A DNA stretch of 64,000 nucleotides from Mycoplasmoidaceae bacterium (GCA_024407855.1 JAKSVQ010000001.1:1-64000), one strand, 5' to 3'. Shown: positions 44,473 through 58,683, numbered from the stretch's first letter. A program made the numbers and translations. The notes: generated by a model from the letters alone, not told the origin.

Positions 44473-45099
44473 TTATATCTTAGCCTTTTTGATTTTAGGA
44501 AAATCATTATAGTTATATTTGCTGGATGGGTGGCAGTGACGGCAGAAAGCGGTATATTCATTTCTATCACCAACCATAATCTGTGCATCCATTGGTCTTG
44601 GCTTATGATGACCAGTAAATGATGCACTAGCACCACAGTTAGTACAAACTGCTTTTAGCTTAGTTACTCTTTCAGCATAAACTAATAGTTTCATCATCGG
44701 AGTAAATGGTCTACCTCATGAATCCATGTCTAGACCAGCAACAATAACAATGTAATCATTATTAGCTAGATAGTTACATACTTCGGGTAGTTCTTCATCG
44801 AAGAATTGTGCTTCATCAATAGCAATTACTTGCAATCCATCTGAAGCCTTATTTACGTGTTCAATAATTTGTCTTGAATTGCTAATTGCTATTGATTCAA
44901 TAATTCTTCCATCACGGCTCTTAGCTCTCATTGGACCTGATCTTGTATCAGTAACAGGAGTAAATAGCAAATATTTAACCTCAGAATATTTCAAAAGACC
45001 TATTCTTCGCAATAGTTCTTCTGATTTACCTGAGAACATAGGTCCACAGATAACTTCTATTCATCCATTTTGTGTTCTAAATGCATTAATCTTTGCCAT
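44473..45099 (-). CDS. tdk: Thymidine kinase
   Basis: Phosphorylates thymidine in DNA precursor salvage. The protein is 208 residues of the TK1 type. P-loop GPMFSGKSEEL, IDEAQFFDEEL and the zinc cysteines CTNC and CRHC are present. The start at 45099 (MAKINAFRTQNGW) includes the residues before the P-loop, with AGGAG upstream. It is in the fba-ychF-tdk cluster. Confidence 0.95.
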
Positions 45100-45108
45100 A
45101 ACTTTCTC

Positions 45109-46206
45109 CTATACATTAAATCTGAAGTAGACTACGTCTCCGTCTTTAATAATGTAATCTTTTCCTTCAACTCTTAATAATCCTTTGCTTTTTACTTCAT
45201 TTTCAGATTTAAGTTGTATTAAGTCTGAGGCAGCCATAACTTCAGCACGAATAAATCCTTTTTGAATGTCACTATGAATTAAACCAGCACACTCTGGCGC
45301 AGTCATACCATTAATAAATGTTCAAGCTTTAACTTCATCTTTACCAAACGTAAAGAAGCTTGATAAGTTAAGTAACTTATATGCTTGAACAATAACTGTT
45401 GATAACCCAGTCTCCTTTAAACCTAAATCTTGCATAAAAGGAATCTTATCTTCATTTGATAACTTAGATATTTCATATTCAATTTGCGCAGAAATTGGAA
45501 CAATAATATCATTTGCTTTGCAACATGCTTTTAGTTGTTGTAAATATTGATTGTTTTCTGGGTGAGCAATACTTGCTTCATCAATATTAGCAATAAATAG
45601 TGTTGGTTTAAAAGTTAAGAAGTTGTCTAATTTAATTTGTTTTAATTCTTCTTCACTAAATGTTAAATCTTTAACTAACTTATTGTCCATTAGTTGTTTT
45701 TGAACTTTAGCATATAGGTTATCTAAGAATTGTGCTTCTTTATCACCAGATACTGCTTTACGATGTACTTTTTCTATTTTCTTATTAACAACATCTAGGT
45801 CAGCAACAATTAGTTCAAGGTTTATAATCTCAACATCCCTCTTAGGATCAACCGAATTATAAACGTGAGTAATATCTTTATTTGCAAAACATCTGACAAC
45901 GTGGCAGATTGCATCTGCTTCACGAATGTTGGCTAGGAATTGATTTCCTAATCCCTCACCCTTACTTGCGCCTTTAACTAGTCCAGCAATATCAACAAAA
46001 CGACAAATGGCTGGTGTTGTCTTATTAGGATTAATCAAAGCGGATAAATCAGATAATCTCTTATCTGGAACTGCAACAATACCTACATTTGGCTCAATGG
46101 TTGCAAATGGGTAGTTGGCTGCTTCAACTTGTGAATTTGTTATTGCATTAAACAATGTTGATTTGCCAACATTGGGTAATCCAACAATACCAACAAATAA
46201 ATTCAT
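45109..46206 (-). CDS. ychF: Ribosome-associated ATPase/GTPase YchF
   Basis: An OBG-family nucleotide-binding protein linked to ribosomes and stress response. The protein is 365 residues. [15 protein letters not shown] is the P-loop and [18 protein letters not shown] contains switch II. The TGS domain at the C-terminus ends [17 protein letters not shown]. One TGA encodes Trp before [10 protein letters not shown]. It lies between fba and tdk with short gaps. Confidence 0.96.
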
Positions 46207-46209
46207 TTT

Positions 46210-47118
46210 CTATGCCTTGTTTTCAGAGCCAAACATTTTAATTTTTTCAAGCACAGTAGCTTTTATTGCTTCTACACCTGGTTTTAAAACTTTTCTTGGG
46301 TCAAAGCCTTTGGCTTTAGTGTCAAGATCTTTTTTAGCTTCAATGTATTCTCTTGTTGCTTTAGAGAAAGCTAATTGACATTCAGTATTTACATTAATCT
46401 TGCAAATACCTAAACTAATAGCTTTCTTAATTTGGTCAGCAGGAATTCCTGTTCCACCATGAAGGACTAAGGGTTTGTTGTGAACAGCTTTAAAAATTTC
46501 TTGTAGCTTTGCAAAGTTTAATCCGGCTCAATTTGCAGGATAAATACCATGAATGTTACCAATGCCTGCAGCTAAACAACAAATTTCAGTTTGAGCTGCC
46601 ATACATGCGCATTCATCAACACTGGCTATCTCACCTTGTGATATTTTTCCGTCTTCTGAACCACCAATACCACCAATTTCAGCCTCTACGGTCGCTCCAT
46701 GTTTTTTGGCTATTCTAATCATTTCCTTAGTTTGATTTATGTTCTCAGCAAACATAAATTTAGATCCATCAAACATAACGGAACTAAATCCAGCATCTAA
46801 TGCTGCAACACATGCTTCAAATGTTCCATGATCCACATGTAATGCTACTGGGACTGTAATATTTTTTGTTTCGAGAACGTTGTTAACCATATCAACTACG
46901 TTCTTTCATCCAAACATATATTTAGCCGCCCCAGCCGAAACACCCAATATAATTGGTGACTTAGCTGCTTGTGCTGCATCTAATACGGCACCAATTCAAT
47001 CCAAATTATTAATGTTAATTGCTGGCACAGCATAATGTCCTTGTGCTGCCTTAGTTAACATATCTTGCATATTGACTAAACGTGATCTAGTCTTTTTAAA
47101 TTTACCAAAAAAACCCAT
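46210..47118 (-). CDS. fba: Fructose-bisphosphate aldolase, class II
   Basis: Glycolytic aldolase that splits fructose 1,6-bisphosphate. The protein is 302 residues. Zinc ligand blocks HVDHG, GIGNIHG and VLHGGTGIP are present. AGGAG precedes ATG. Together with ychF and rpoE nearby this matches the M. genitalium neighbourhood. It suggests at least the lower part of glycolysis is retained alongside arginine use. Confidence 0.95.
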
Positions 47119-47146
47119 ATAAGCTCTCCTACTTATATTTTAATAT

Positions 47147-47176
47147 TATTTTTGTTATTATCAAATAACAAAAATA
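47147..47176. repeat. Inverted repeat between fba and rpoE
   Basis: TATTTTTGTTATT / AATAACAAAAATA, 13-bp perfect stem with a 4-base loop, next to but separate from the rpoE terminator. It may be a second terminator or a promoter-proximal structure for fba. Confidence 0.5.
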
Positions 47177-47177
47177 A

Positions 47178-47198
47178 AAGATGCTTATTCAGCATCTT
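47178..47198 (-). terminator. Terminator of rpoE
   Basis: 8-bp stem AAGATGCT / AGCATCTT that includes the stop codon, followed on the minus strand by a T-rich run. Confidence 0.75.
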
Positions 47199-47658
47199 CT
47201 TCATCTTCTTCTGTTGCGTTTTCTTGATCAGCAGGTGTGTCGTCTTGATCATCATCCACATCGTGCATAAGTTTTTCTTTGTATTCTTTATGCATTGCTT
47301 CAAGATCTTCTTCATCATAGAATGCTTCTTGTTCAAGCATTTCTTTGTCGTTTAGATCAGCTAAACGTTTTGCTTCAGCTTCTTGTTCTTGTTTGAAGTC
47401 ATATAATGCATGACTTAAAGCTGCTTGTTCAGATTCTTTTAAAAATTCTCTAACTTTTCATTCATGATTACCAATGAAAATAAATCTGTGATCTTGTAAC
47501 ATACATGTGTATACATGTCCAACAATCTTTTGTTCTTCTGCATCTAATTTAGCTTTTTTAATTAAATCAGTTCAAAGTTGTTGAAATGTAAATGGTTTGT
47601 TTTTGTATTTAGTTTTAGCTAATTCGTAAGCTAATGTAATTATTTGTTTATTTTCCAT
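47185..47658 (-). CDS. rpoE: DNA-directed RNA polymerase delta subunit
   Basis: An accessory subunit of Firmicute-type RNA polymerase that speeds recycling and sharpens promoter choice. The protein is 157 residues. The N-terminal winged-helix has FTFQQLWTDLI and FIFIGNHEWKVREF. The last 55 residues are an acidic Glu/Asp tail ending EEDEEDAE, the hallmark of delta. It has its own terminator. Confidence 0.93.
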
Positions 47659-47692
47659 AGTGTGTTCCTATCTTTAATAGTATATCAGTTAT

Positions 47693-49882
<2,190 letters not shown>

Positions 49883-49892
<10 letters not shown>

Positions 49893-50689
49893 AGTTTTGT
49901 ATATAACCTCATCCATTGATTGTAATTCAACGCTTCAGCACGAACGTTTTCATCAAAACCAAAATTGATTAATTCTTTTATTAATTCCTGTTTGTCAATA
50001 CCACTAGGAATATTGTTTAACAGTTTTTTTCTTTTAGCCAAAAAGAATGGGCGCATAAATTTATAAAATTCTGGATTATATGGTTCATCACTTTTTTTGT
50101 TAAGTAACACCATTGTCGAATCAACTTTTGGCGGTGGAACAAAATTAGTATTCTTAATATTTAAAACTTTCTGAATATCAAAATAGTAATTAATTACATT
50201 GGTTGCAGCATTGCGGTTAGAGGTTTTTGAATAAACTCATTTGTCAGCAACTTCTTTTTGCACCATGATATAGAGCGTTTTAATTTTTGCAAATCCCAAA
50301 CACTTTAAAACAATTGGTGTAGTGATGGAATATGGAATGTTGGCAATAACAATAATACTATTGTATTTTTGTGTTATAGATTCTAAATCAATTTCTAAAA
50401 AATCATTGTTGATTAGGGTCAAATTTTTATTTTTTCCTAATTTAGATTTTAGGTTCGCATATAGTCTTTTATCTAATTCAACACAAATTAAAGGTTTGTT
50501 AGTTGTAACTAAATAATTGGTAATTGCTCCAAGTCCTGGGCCAATTTCTAAAATGCAATCGTATTGGTTTAAATCTGGAATTCTTTCGCAAATTTCATCA
50601 ATAATTATTTGATTAGATAAAAAGTTTTGCCCCATTTTCTTTGAGGGCAAAAACTTATTATTCTTTAAAAATCGTTTAACTTCTTTCAT
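49883..50689 (-). CDS. ksgA: 16S rRNA dimethyladenosine transferase
   Basis: Dimethylates two adjacent adenines near the 3' end of 16S rRNA. The protein is 268 residues. SAM-binding ILEIGPGLGAIT, the catalytic NIPYSITTPI (NxPY) and FVPPPKVDS are present. The gene does not stop at the TGA at 49889, which is Trp here; it continues two codons to TAA at 49883. Its start overlaps the yidC stop as TAATG. Confidence 0.95.
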
Positions 50690-51852
50690 TACAATTCGAA
50701 ATTTACTAATCTAGCACCAGATTGTTTATCTTTAGTTTTTCTCCTACTAATAAGCACATGCATAATTCATGCTTGTAATACTGTAAATAATGAGTTAAGG
50801 AACCAATATACTCCAACACCGACAGCAGAGAATGCAACGATGACAACCATTACAATCATAAAGATGTTTTGAGTTCTTTGTGTTTTCTTATATTGCTTCT
50901 TTCCTGCTTCAGAAGCTGTGTTGGCCGCCCTATTTCTCTTACGAGCAAACATTTGTGGCATCAACATTGAGAACACTTGACTACCAGCTACCAATAGTAA
51001 GAAGAATATGTATGTTCATCCCATATTAGTAAAGTTGCTGAAGATTTGTGTTAATGGCGAAGCTGCAAAGTTTCAGATATTGAATAATACTGTAACTTTA
51101 ATTGGACGAACAATCGTTACAACCCTATAAATAATTAAGAAAATTGGTAGGGTTAAGAACATTTGTTCAAAAGCAGCAAACGGTTTAACGTTGTTTTTGT
51201 TATACAACGCCATAATCTCTTGTTGCTTCATTTGCTTAGATTGTTGATCTTTGGCGTCCTTATATTTAGCATTAATCTCGGCTATCTCACCTTGAATCTC
51301 GGTCATCTTTTCGTTTTGGAAAGTTGACTTCAATGAAATTGCCATTGTTAATAAACGAATAATTAATAACAACAAGAAGATGATTAGCAAGGCATTCATA
51401 CCGCCTCATCAATCTTTAGTTGCTCACATGAATAGTGTAACTACAGCTGCTGCAGGCCATACGAAGAATGAATAGAACGGGCTGTGCGCACCAAACGCGG
51501 ACACTCATCAAGTAAATGATAAAGTGTTATATTGGTTTGCGTCCGCAGCCATTTGTAAATCAAAACGATAGTCTCCGGTTGTTGCAAACGGGAAACCAAA
51601 CTCTAATCCATAACCAATACTGCCGTTTTGAGCGACTGTTGGTTCGATCATAGTTTGGAAACATCCTCACAAACCCATTAGCATCATAAATAAGAAGATG
51701 GCTATCTTAGTTCATCTCCAAATTTGCTTAAAAACACTTTTTACTTTTGCTTTATTGTTTGATGATTTACTTGCTCAAAATGGGCTACCAGCAGATGTTG
51801 TGGTATCATTGCTTTTAATGTTTGAATATTTTAAAGCAGATTTATTTCCCAT
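50689..51852 (-). CDS. yidC: Membrane protein insertase YidC/Oxa1
   Basis: Inserts proteins into the membrane alone or with Sec. The protein is 387 residues. A membrane segment near 45-65 is followed by an extracytoplasmic stretch, then the five-helix YidC core from about residue 130. [20 protein letters not shown] and [18 protein letters not shown] are typical. A Lys/Arg-rich C-terminal loop is present. Several Trp are TGA. It overlaps rnpA by 11 bases and ksgA by 1. Confidence 0.93.
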
Positions 51853-52192
51853 TTTGATTTCTTGTAATTGATTGAATTAATAGTTCTTTGTTTTGTGAAT
51901 AAGTTTTCTTTAGAAAGGTTGAATTAGGTTTGATTAATAACTTAATTCCACCTTTAAGATTGCTTGTGATTAAGATATTTCTTAATTGTCTTTTAACTTT
52001 ATTTCTTGAAACAGCTAATTTAAACTGTGTTTTGTTGACTAGCAAAGCATAATCTATCTTAGATTTATTTGATTGTTTACCAATTCACAAAGTAAATCCG
52101 GGTAAATTAATTTTTTTGGCAGTTTTTAATATATTAACTATCTCTTTGTTAGTTTTAATGGAGGTTAAAAGAGTTCCTATATTATCTTTCAT
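51842..52192 (-). CDS. rnpA: Ribonuclease P protein component
   Basis: A basic protein that helps the RNase P RNA cut tRNA precursors. The protein is 116 residues. [15 protein letters not shown] is the RNR motif. It overlaps the end of rpmH by 11 bases and the start of yidC by 11. The RNase P RNA gene itself is not in this window. Confidence 0.92.
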
Positions 52193-52328
52193 CAGAAACA
52201 GTTAATCTTTTTCTACCTTTTTGTCTTCTAGCTTTTAAAACTTTTCGACCTTTAGCAGTTTTAGATCTAACTAAAAAACCATGAGTTTTAGCTCTTTTAG
52301 CTTTGTTTGGTTGATATGTTCTTTGCAT
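52182..52328 (-). CDS. rpmH: 50S ribosomal protein L34
   Basis: A 48-residue ribosomal protein: [18 protein letters not shown], then [17 protein letters not shown]. It is the first gene of the rpmH-rnpA-yidC-ksgA-ispE-gltX cluster, divergent from dnaA. AGAGG serves as ribosome binding site. A longer in-frame reading upstream overlaps dnaA and has no family support. Confidence 0.97.
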   Translation of the reverse strand: MQRTYQPNKAKRAKTHGFLVRSKTAKGRKVLKARRQKGRKRLTVSDER

Positions 52329-52401
52329 ATTTAGCCTCTCTATATAAAAACTATTTTTATTAATTATAATATATATTAATCTATAATCAAAAAAACTCGT
52401 T
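52329..52401. promoter_or_regulatory. Divergent rpmH / dnaA promoter region
   Basis: A 73-base AT-rich gap. TATAAT at 52382-52387 serves dnaA, 14 bases before its ATG with no Shine-Dalgarno sequence. A TATAAT on the minus strand further left can serve rpmH. No DnaA-box-like sequence is seen here. Confidence 0.55.
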
Positions 52402-53757
52402 ATGGAAGCGGTAGTTTTAGAAAAAATAACTAAAAATTTTAATGAAACTTTAAATTCTTTGAGAGAAAAAAGCAACAACAAAGAATTTTTTGATAAATTT
52501 GTATCATCATTAAAAATTAAAGATGTCAAGGGCAATGTTATAACTTTGTTAGCAAAGAATAACTTCTCAAAACAAGTTATTATTAATGATTTTATTAAAT
52601 CTATCACATCCACTTTTAATTCATACGAAAACACAAACTATGAATTTAATGTTGTTTCAGAAAATGAAAATAAAGTTTTAACAACAAAGATTGAATATAA
52701 ACCAATTGGCAAAGTTGTTGGTGTAAATAAAGAATATACATTCGATAACTTAGTTATCGGACAATTTAATAATTCTGCTTGCTTGGCGGGGAAACAAATT
52801 GTTACTGATCACTTTATTAGTCCGTTATTTATCAGTGCAAATGTTGGTTTAGGAAAAACACACTTACTACATGCGATTGGAAATGAATTTGTTAAAGTGT
52901 ACCCAGATAAATCAGTTAAATATATTTCATCTGATGATTTCAGCCGACAAATTTACAACGCATTAATGTCGGAAGATAAAACATTAATTGAAAAATTAAA
53001 AGATGAATATTTCTCTTACGATTTACTGTTAATTGATGATATCCAAATTTTGTCTGGAAGGACTAAAATAAATGAATTATTGTTTGTAATATTCAATAAT
53101 GCAATTAAAAATAAAAAATACATCGTCTTCACATCAGATAAAAATGTTGATTTATTAATAGGTTTTGAAGACAGAATGAAGTCAAGATTCCATTCAGGTA
53201 TTACTCTAACCATTCAAAAACCTGATATCGAAAATGTTGTAGAAATTATTAATAAAAAAGTTGAGGAATCAAACAAAGTTTATAACTTCTCACCTGATGC
53301 AATTTCATTCATTGCTAGAAGAAATACAAACGATATTAGAAGATTGATTGGCGATATCAACCAAATATTCTTCTATGCATTAAATAATTTGCCAAAATAT
53401 TCAATTGTAGATTTAAACACAGTAAGAAGTGTATTGGCTCCAACCAACCAAGAAGAAATAAGTTTGTTTGGTTATGATATTGACCCAAACATTATCATTG
53501 AACAAGTTTGTAATAGTTATGGTGTTAAGGTTGATATGGTTAAATCTAAATCTAAATTAAAATACCTTATTACACCAAGAAATGTCTGTATGTATGTATT
53601 AAGAAATAAATTTAATATGACATATTCTCAAATTGGTCAACTTTTCTCTGGACGCGACCACTCAACAGTTATGTCTGCAATAGAAAAAGTTGAAAAGGTT
53701 ATTAAATCTGATCCAGATTTAAATATGACAATTGAAAACATCTACAAAAAGATGTAA
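52402..53757 (+). CDS. dnaA: Chromosomal replication initiator DnaA
   Basis: An AAA+ protein that binds DnaA boxes and opens the origin. The protein is 451 residues. Domain I covers about 1-90, followed by a short linker. The AAA domain has Walker [15 protein letters not shown] near 150 and Walker [10 protein letters not shown] near 210. Domain IV has the DNA-binding signature [14 protein letters not shown]. Probable DnaA boxes follow directly downstream. Confidence 0.97.
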   Translation: MEAVVLEKITKNFNETLNSLREKSNNKEFFDKFVSSLKIKDVKGNVITLLAKNNFSKQVIINDFIKSITSTFNSYENTNYEFNVVSENENKVLTTKIEYKPIGKVVGVNKEYTFDNLVIGQFNNSACLAGKQIVTDHFISPLFISANVGLGKTHLLHAIGNEFVKVYPDKSVKYISSDDFSRQIYNALMSEDKTLIEKLKDEYFSYDLLLIDDIQILSGRTKINELLFVIFNNAIKNKKYIVFTSDKNVDLLIGFEDRMKSRFHSGITLTIQKPDIENVVEIINKKVEESNKVYNFSPDAISFIARRNTNDIRRLIGDINQIFFYALNNLPKYSIVDLNTVRSVLAPTNQEEISLFGYDIDPNIIIEQVCNSYGVKVDMVKSKSKLKYLITPRNVCMYVLRNKFNMTYSQIGQLFSGRDHSTVMSAIEKVEKVIKSDPDLNMTIENIYKKM

Positions 53758-53861
53758 TGTGGAGAAAATGTGGAAATGTATATTATAAATATAAGATTAA
53801 AAATTGTACTTTTCCACAACCTATAATAATAAATATAAAATAAATAAAAAGAAGTAAAAAT
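53758..53861. other. Probable origin of replication (oriC)
   Basis: A 104-base gap between dnaA and dnaN. Three DnaA-box-like 9-mers occur, each close to TTATCCACA: TGTGGAGAA (53758-53766) and TGTGGAAAT (53769-53777) in one direction, TTTTCCACA (53810-53818) in the other. An A/T-only stretch follows to about 53850, suitable for unwinding. Gene orientation switches around this point. Confidence 0.7.
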
Positions 53862-54980
53862 ATGAAGTTCACAATAAAGAAGAATGTTTTGGTTGATTGT
53901 TTGAAAAATATCAATAGTTTGATTGATAGTAATAATTTGAATCCAAACTTGTCAGCTGTTCACATCAAAACACAAGATAATAAATTAATGTTCATCGCAA
54001 CAAATGGTTCAAGTTCTTATCAACAAACAATTTCAGAGGCTGAAATAAAAACACCTGGAGATATTTTAGTTAAAGCTAAACTACTTTATAACTATATTTC
54101 TAAAATTGATCAACCAACTATCACTATTAACCAAATTGATGAAAGAATTTTACAAATCAATACACCTAAATCATCTTCTGAAATTAATTTAATTGACGAT
54201 TCATCATTCCCAATATTAGATTTTTCATTTGATAATTGAAAAAAAGTAACATTAACTATTGATACTTTGTTAAATATTTCACAAAGAGTTAAACCTTTTG
54301 TATCTGTTTCATACTCATCAACAAACCCATCTGTTAATGGAATTTTATTTAATCCAGTAGATGAAAAACAAATGGAATGTGTTGCATCTGATTCTTTTAG
54401 AATGGGATACTACAAATTTGATTATGAAGGTGATTCAGTTAAATTTGTAATTGAACCAAAAGCTATTGATATGGCTGTTGATATTCTAACTTCAACTAAA
54501 AACAAAACTCTTGATATTTATTTAAGTGATAAAGAATGTATTTTAAATATAAATGAAATTTTAATTAAATTCTCTTTATACAATAAAGAAAAATACCCAA
54601 ACATTATTAATGCAATTCTATCTACACAAAAACACTCATTCACAGTTAAGTTAAATGATTTGTGTAATGCTTTAAATCGTGGATCTGTATTGGTTGCTAA
54701 TGAACAAAGACCAATTGCAAATTTTAAAATTGAGAACAATAAACTAAACATTAAATTTATTTCTAATGAAACTGGAAATAGTTTTGAAGAAATAGATTTA
54801 ATTAACTCAAATATTGATTCTTTTGAATTTAAACTTAACCAAAAATTACTTTTACCATTACTTAATACAATTAAGACAGAAAATGTAACATTTAATTTTA
54901 ATGGTTCTAATTCACATATCATCATTTCTACAGAAAACCCTTATTTCTTAAACTTAATAGTTCCTTGAAGAAGTTTATAG
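53862..54980 (+). CDS. dnaN: DNA polymerase III subunit beta (sliding clamp)
   Basis: The ring-shaped clamp that tethers the polymerase to DNA. The protein is 372 residues with the three-fold repeated fold. MKFTIKKNVLVDCLKNI, then NPSVNGILFNP and ASDSFRMGYYKF are typical. Two TGA are Trp; the true end is TAG after WRSL. The 3' end overlaps the convergent sigma-like gene by 6 bases. Confidence 0.94.
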
Positions 54981-55580
54981 TTTGTAACTTTTTCTCATCA
55001 TTTCTTCCACATCTTTTAACAAATCATCTACAAAATGTCTACTAACATTTAATTTTTTACAAATTTCTGTTACTGATAAACCTAAAGATTTTAAATAAAT
55101 AACCTTCTTAACAAAGTTTGATTTATAGTTTTTTATATAACCACAAGCTTCATCTATTAAATTTTGCAACAATATTTTTCGATCATCACTTATATAAGTA
55201 ACTCTGTTTTTATCTGCGACTGTAACACCACTTTCTATATACCTCTCAAATGAGAAAGATTTATTTAATATTAGCTGTCCATTTGTTATAAATTTCTTAA
55301 CTTCTTTTAATGTAGTAATATAACAGTTACTAATCAAAATTTGATTAAATTTACCCTCATTTTTATATTTTTCTAGAGTTAATTTAACACCTTTTCAAAC
55401 AAATGAAAATATATCTCCTTTTTCAAATGGAACAGAACTAAATTTTTTGTTTATTTTACTAAAAATTAACCTTGTTAAATCAGGTTCAAATTTATTAAAA
55501 AAATAAGTAGCGATTTCAATGTTTTTTGTCTTTTTATATTCTTTTATCATTGCATATTCTTTTGAATTTAATTGATCCAT
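54975..55580 (-). CDS. Putative sigma-70-like alternative sigma factor
   Basis: A 201-residue protein. The N-terminal half (ATYFFNKFEPDLTRLIF, then DIFSFVWKGVKLTLEKY) is laid out like sigma region 2. The C-terminus holds a helix-turn-helix, LSVTEICKKLNVSRHFVDDL, like region 4. Size and layout resemble the mycoplasma alternative sigma factor of the MG428/MPN626 kind, which controls recombination genes in M. genitalium. No clear Shine-Dalgarno sequence. Assignment is by pattern only; an unrelated HTH regulator is possible. Confidence 0.6.
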
Positions 55581-55700
55581 ATTTTCACCATTGATATATG
55601 GATTTTTATAAAGTGAATAAAAAGACTTAAAAATATACTTGATTTTTATTTATATATTTTAAAAAATATATATAATTATGATACTTAAAGAGGATTTTGT

Positions 55701-56039
55701 ATGAATACTGCTTTACTTATTTTGACTATCATATTAGTGGTTGTGGCCATCATTTTGTGTGTTTATCTAATAATCACTTTCAGAAAGATCCACATTGTTT
55801 CTAAAAAACTTGACTATTTAGTTGAGGATTTAACATATAAATCAGAACAATTAACACCAGTTGTTGATTCGATTGTTAAAATTTCAAACTTTATTGATAT
55901 TTTTGATTCAGTGCTAAAACAAAAATCTCAAGACTTAATTAAATATGCTTCTGGAAATAAGGAATCAATTTACAAAGTTGCAAAAGAAGTTAAACAAGCA
56001 GTTAAACAATTAAAAACAAAGAAAACTAGCAAAAAGTAA
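55701..56039 (+). CDS. Small membrane protein, DUF948-like
   Basis: A 112-residue protein with one N-terminal membrane segment (about 4-25) followed by a helical cytosolic tail (KKLDYLVEDLTYKSEQL...) that is Lys-rich at the end. The layout is that of DUF948/YtxG-type proteins, function unknown. GAGG precedes ATG. The stop is one base before secA, so the two are likely expressed together. Confidence 0.7.
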   Translation: MNTALLILTIILVVVAIILCVYLIITFRKIHIVSKKLDYLVEDLTYKSEQLTPVVDSIVKISNFIDIFDSVLKQKSQDLIKYASGNKESIYKVAKEVKQAVKQLKTKKTSKK

Positions 56040-56040
56040 T

Positions 56041-58683
56041 ATGCAAAAACGTTTTAACATTTTCACACCTAGAGGAAGGGAACTACGCGCGGCAACAAAA
56101 CAAGCCAAACTTGTTGAAGCTCTAAAAGAGAAATACCGCAAAATGAGTAACGAAGAATTATCTGCTCGAACTCCATTTTTCTTAAATGAAATTAAAAGAG
56201 GTGTTTCTCTTGATTCATTATTACCTGAAGCTTTAGCTACAGCTAGAGAAGCTATATACCGTGTTCATGGTTTGTATGCATACCCAGTTCAAATTATTGG
56301 TGCAATAGTTATTCATAAAGGTAACTTGGCAGAAATGTATACTGGTGAAGGAAAGACTCTAACCATTATTCTTACTGCATATTTAAATGCATTAAGCAAA
56401 AAAGGTGTTCATATTGTTACGGTTAACGAATATCTTGTTAAACGTGATGCTTTGTTCTGCGCTCAAGCACTTAACCCACTTGGTATAACTGTTGGTTATA
56501 ACGTTGCTGATATGGATAGCAAGACAAAACAACAAATGTTTGCTTGTGATATTACATATACAACCAACTCTGAATTAGGTTTTGACTACCTAAGAGATAA
56601 CATGGTCAAAGAATACTCTGATAAAGTTATTAGAGATCTACATATGGCCATCATCGATGAAGTTGACTCAGTATTAATTGATGAATCTAGAACGCCATTA
56701 ATTATTTCTGGTCAACCAAAGAAGGATGTATCTTTATACATTGATGTTGATCGCTTTGTCAAAACACTAACTAAAGATGATTACAAAATTGATGATGAAA
56801 CAAACACAATTTCATTAACCGATCTAGGTGTTGACAAAACACAAAAATATTTCAAAATTAGAAATCTTTACAATATTGAAAACTCTGATCTTGTTCACAA
56901 GATTAGAAATAGTTTAATGGCAAACTTTGTTTTCCGTTACGGTGTTGAATATATTGTTCGTGATAACAAAATCCTATTAGTAGACCATTTTACTGGTCGT
57001 ATCCTAGAAGGTCGTAGCTACAATGCTGGTTTGCACCAAGCAATTCAAGCTAAAGAAATGGTTAAGATCGACCCTGAAAATGTAATTGTTGCGACAATCA
57101 CATATCAAGCATTCTTCAGACTTTATAAAAAACTATCTGGTGTAACAGGTACAGCTTTGACTGAAGCAGATGAATTTATTAAAATCTATAACATGATTGT
57201 TGTTCCTGTTCCAACAAACAGAAAAGTTATTCGTAAAGATTTAACTGATTATGTGTTTGAAACTAAGACAGCAAAATGAGCACACGTTGCTGCTGAAATT
57301 GAAAGATTGCATACTAAAGGACAACCAGTTCTAGTTGGTACTGCATCTGTTGAAGATTCAGAAGAATTAGCTGCGTTACTTCGTAATAAAGGATTACATT
57401 TTGAATTATTAAACGCAAAGAACCATGCTCGTGAAGCTGAAATTGTTGCACTAGCTGGACAAAGAGGTGCAATTACCATTTCAACTAACATGGCAGGTCG
57501 TGGTACTGACATTAAGTTAGGCCCTGGTGTTAAAGAATTAGGTGGATTGTTTGTAATTGGAACAAACCGACATGAATCAAGACGTGTTGACAACCAATTA
57601 TGTGGTCGTTCTGGCCGTCAAGGCGACCCAGGAATGACAAGATTCTTTATTTCTACTGAAGACCCACTATTTAAACGATTCGGTATTGATAAAGCTGAAA
57701 AGACAGATAAAAAAGTTAAAGATGAAAACTTCTATGACTCTTGATTCTTTAATAGAATGATCAAGGTTATGCAAAAGAAAGTTGAAAGTTTAAACTTTGA
57801 TACAAGAAAGAATTTGACTGACTATGATGTTGTTCTTTCTAACCAACGTGAAGTTGTTTACAAACAACGTGATCAAATTTTAAAGAATGAAAGAAACATT
57901 CCGATTATTAGAAACATGGTTAATACAGTTGCCAAAGATTTGGTTAACTTATTCTTGTCTAAAGAAAATCCCAACTATGTCGATGAAAACAGATTAACAC
58001 AAGCAATAAATGTCCGATTATTAGGATTTGATGCGATTGAACCATCTTTATTTGCTAAACAAAATGTTCAGACCGTGACAGCTTTAGTAACAAGAATAAT
58101 TTGAGGTTCTATTGAAGCAAGAATTGCAAGCTACAATCCAGAACAAATTCAAAAAGTATTAAAGAGTATTATTATTCAAAACTTTGACTCTGAATGAACA
58201 ATTCATCTTGATGTCATGAGTAAAATCCGTGAAGGTGTTACTTTAAGATCACTTGAACAAAAATCACCTCTTAACATTTATGTTGAAGAAGCTGATAAGC
58301 ACTTTAACACTTTAAAAAACAACGTGGCTCATAAGGTTGTAATTTCTATTCACCGTTTATATATTCCAAATATTGCTGCAACAATTAATGATCGTTTACA
58401 TGACAGTAAATTAATTACTGATAAGCATTATGAGGAATTAAAAACTAAATTTGCGAGCGAAGCAAACAAGAATATTCGTATTGACTTTGCTGATTTAATT
58501 CGTCAAAAAGCCAACGCTAATGCCCGTTCTGCTGACCGTCCTGCACCAGCACAATGAACCGCAAAAGAAAATTTATTAAGACAACAAGAAGCTGATAAAA
58601 AAGCAGCTATTGCTGATGCTAAAGCTCGTGGCGATAACCCAACAGTTCGTATTGCTAACGATATTGAAGCAAACAAGAAGTAA
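56041..58683 (+). CDS. secA: Preprotein translocase ATPase SecA
   Basis: The motor that pushes proteins through SecYEG. The protein is 880 residues. Walker A region [12 protein letters not shown] near 97-108, [16 protein letters not shown] near 205-220, and [14 protein letters not shown] and [10 protein letters not shown] in the second motor domain are present. The C-terminal zinc-binding tail found in many bacteria is absent. Several TGA are Trp. The stop overlaps the uvrB start (TAATG). Confidence 0.97.

Noticed and set aside
52182..52634. Long minus-strand reading that extends L34 upstream by about 100 residues
   Set aside because: It runs across the promoter region and into dnaA on the other strand; L34 proteins start at the Met at 52328.
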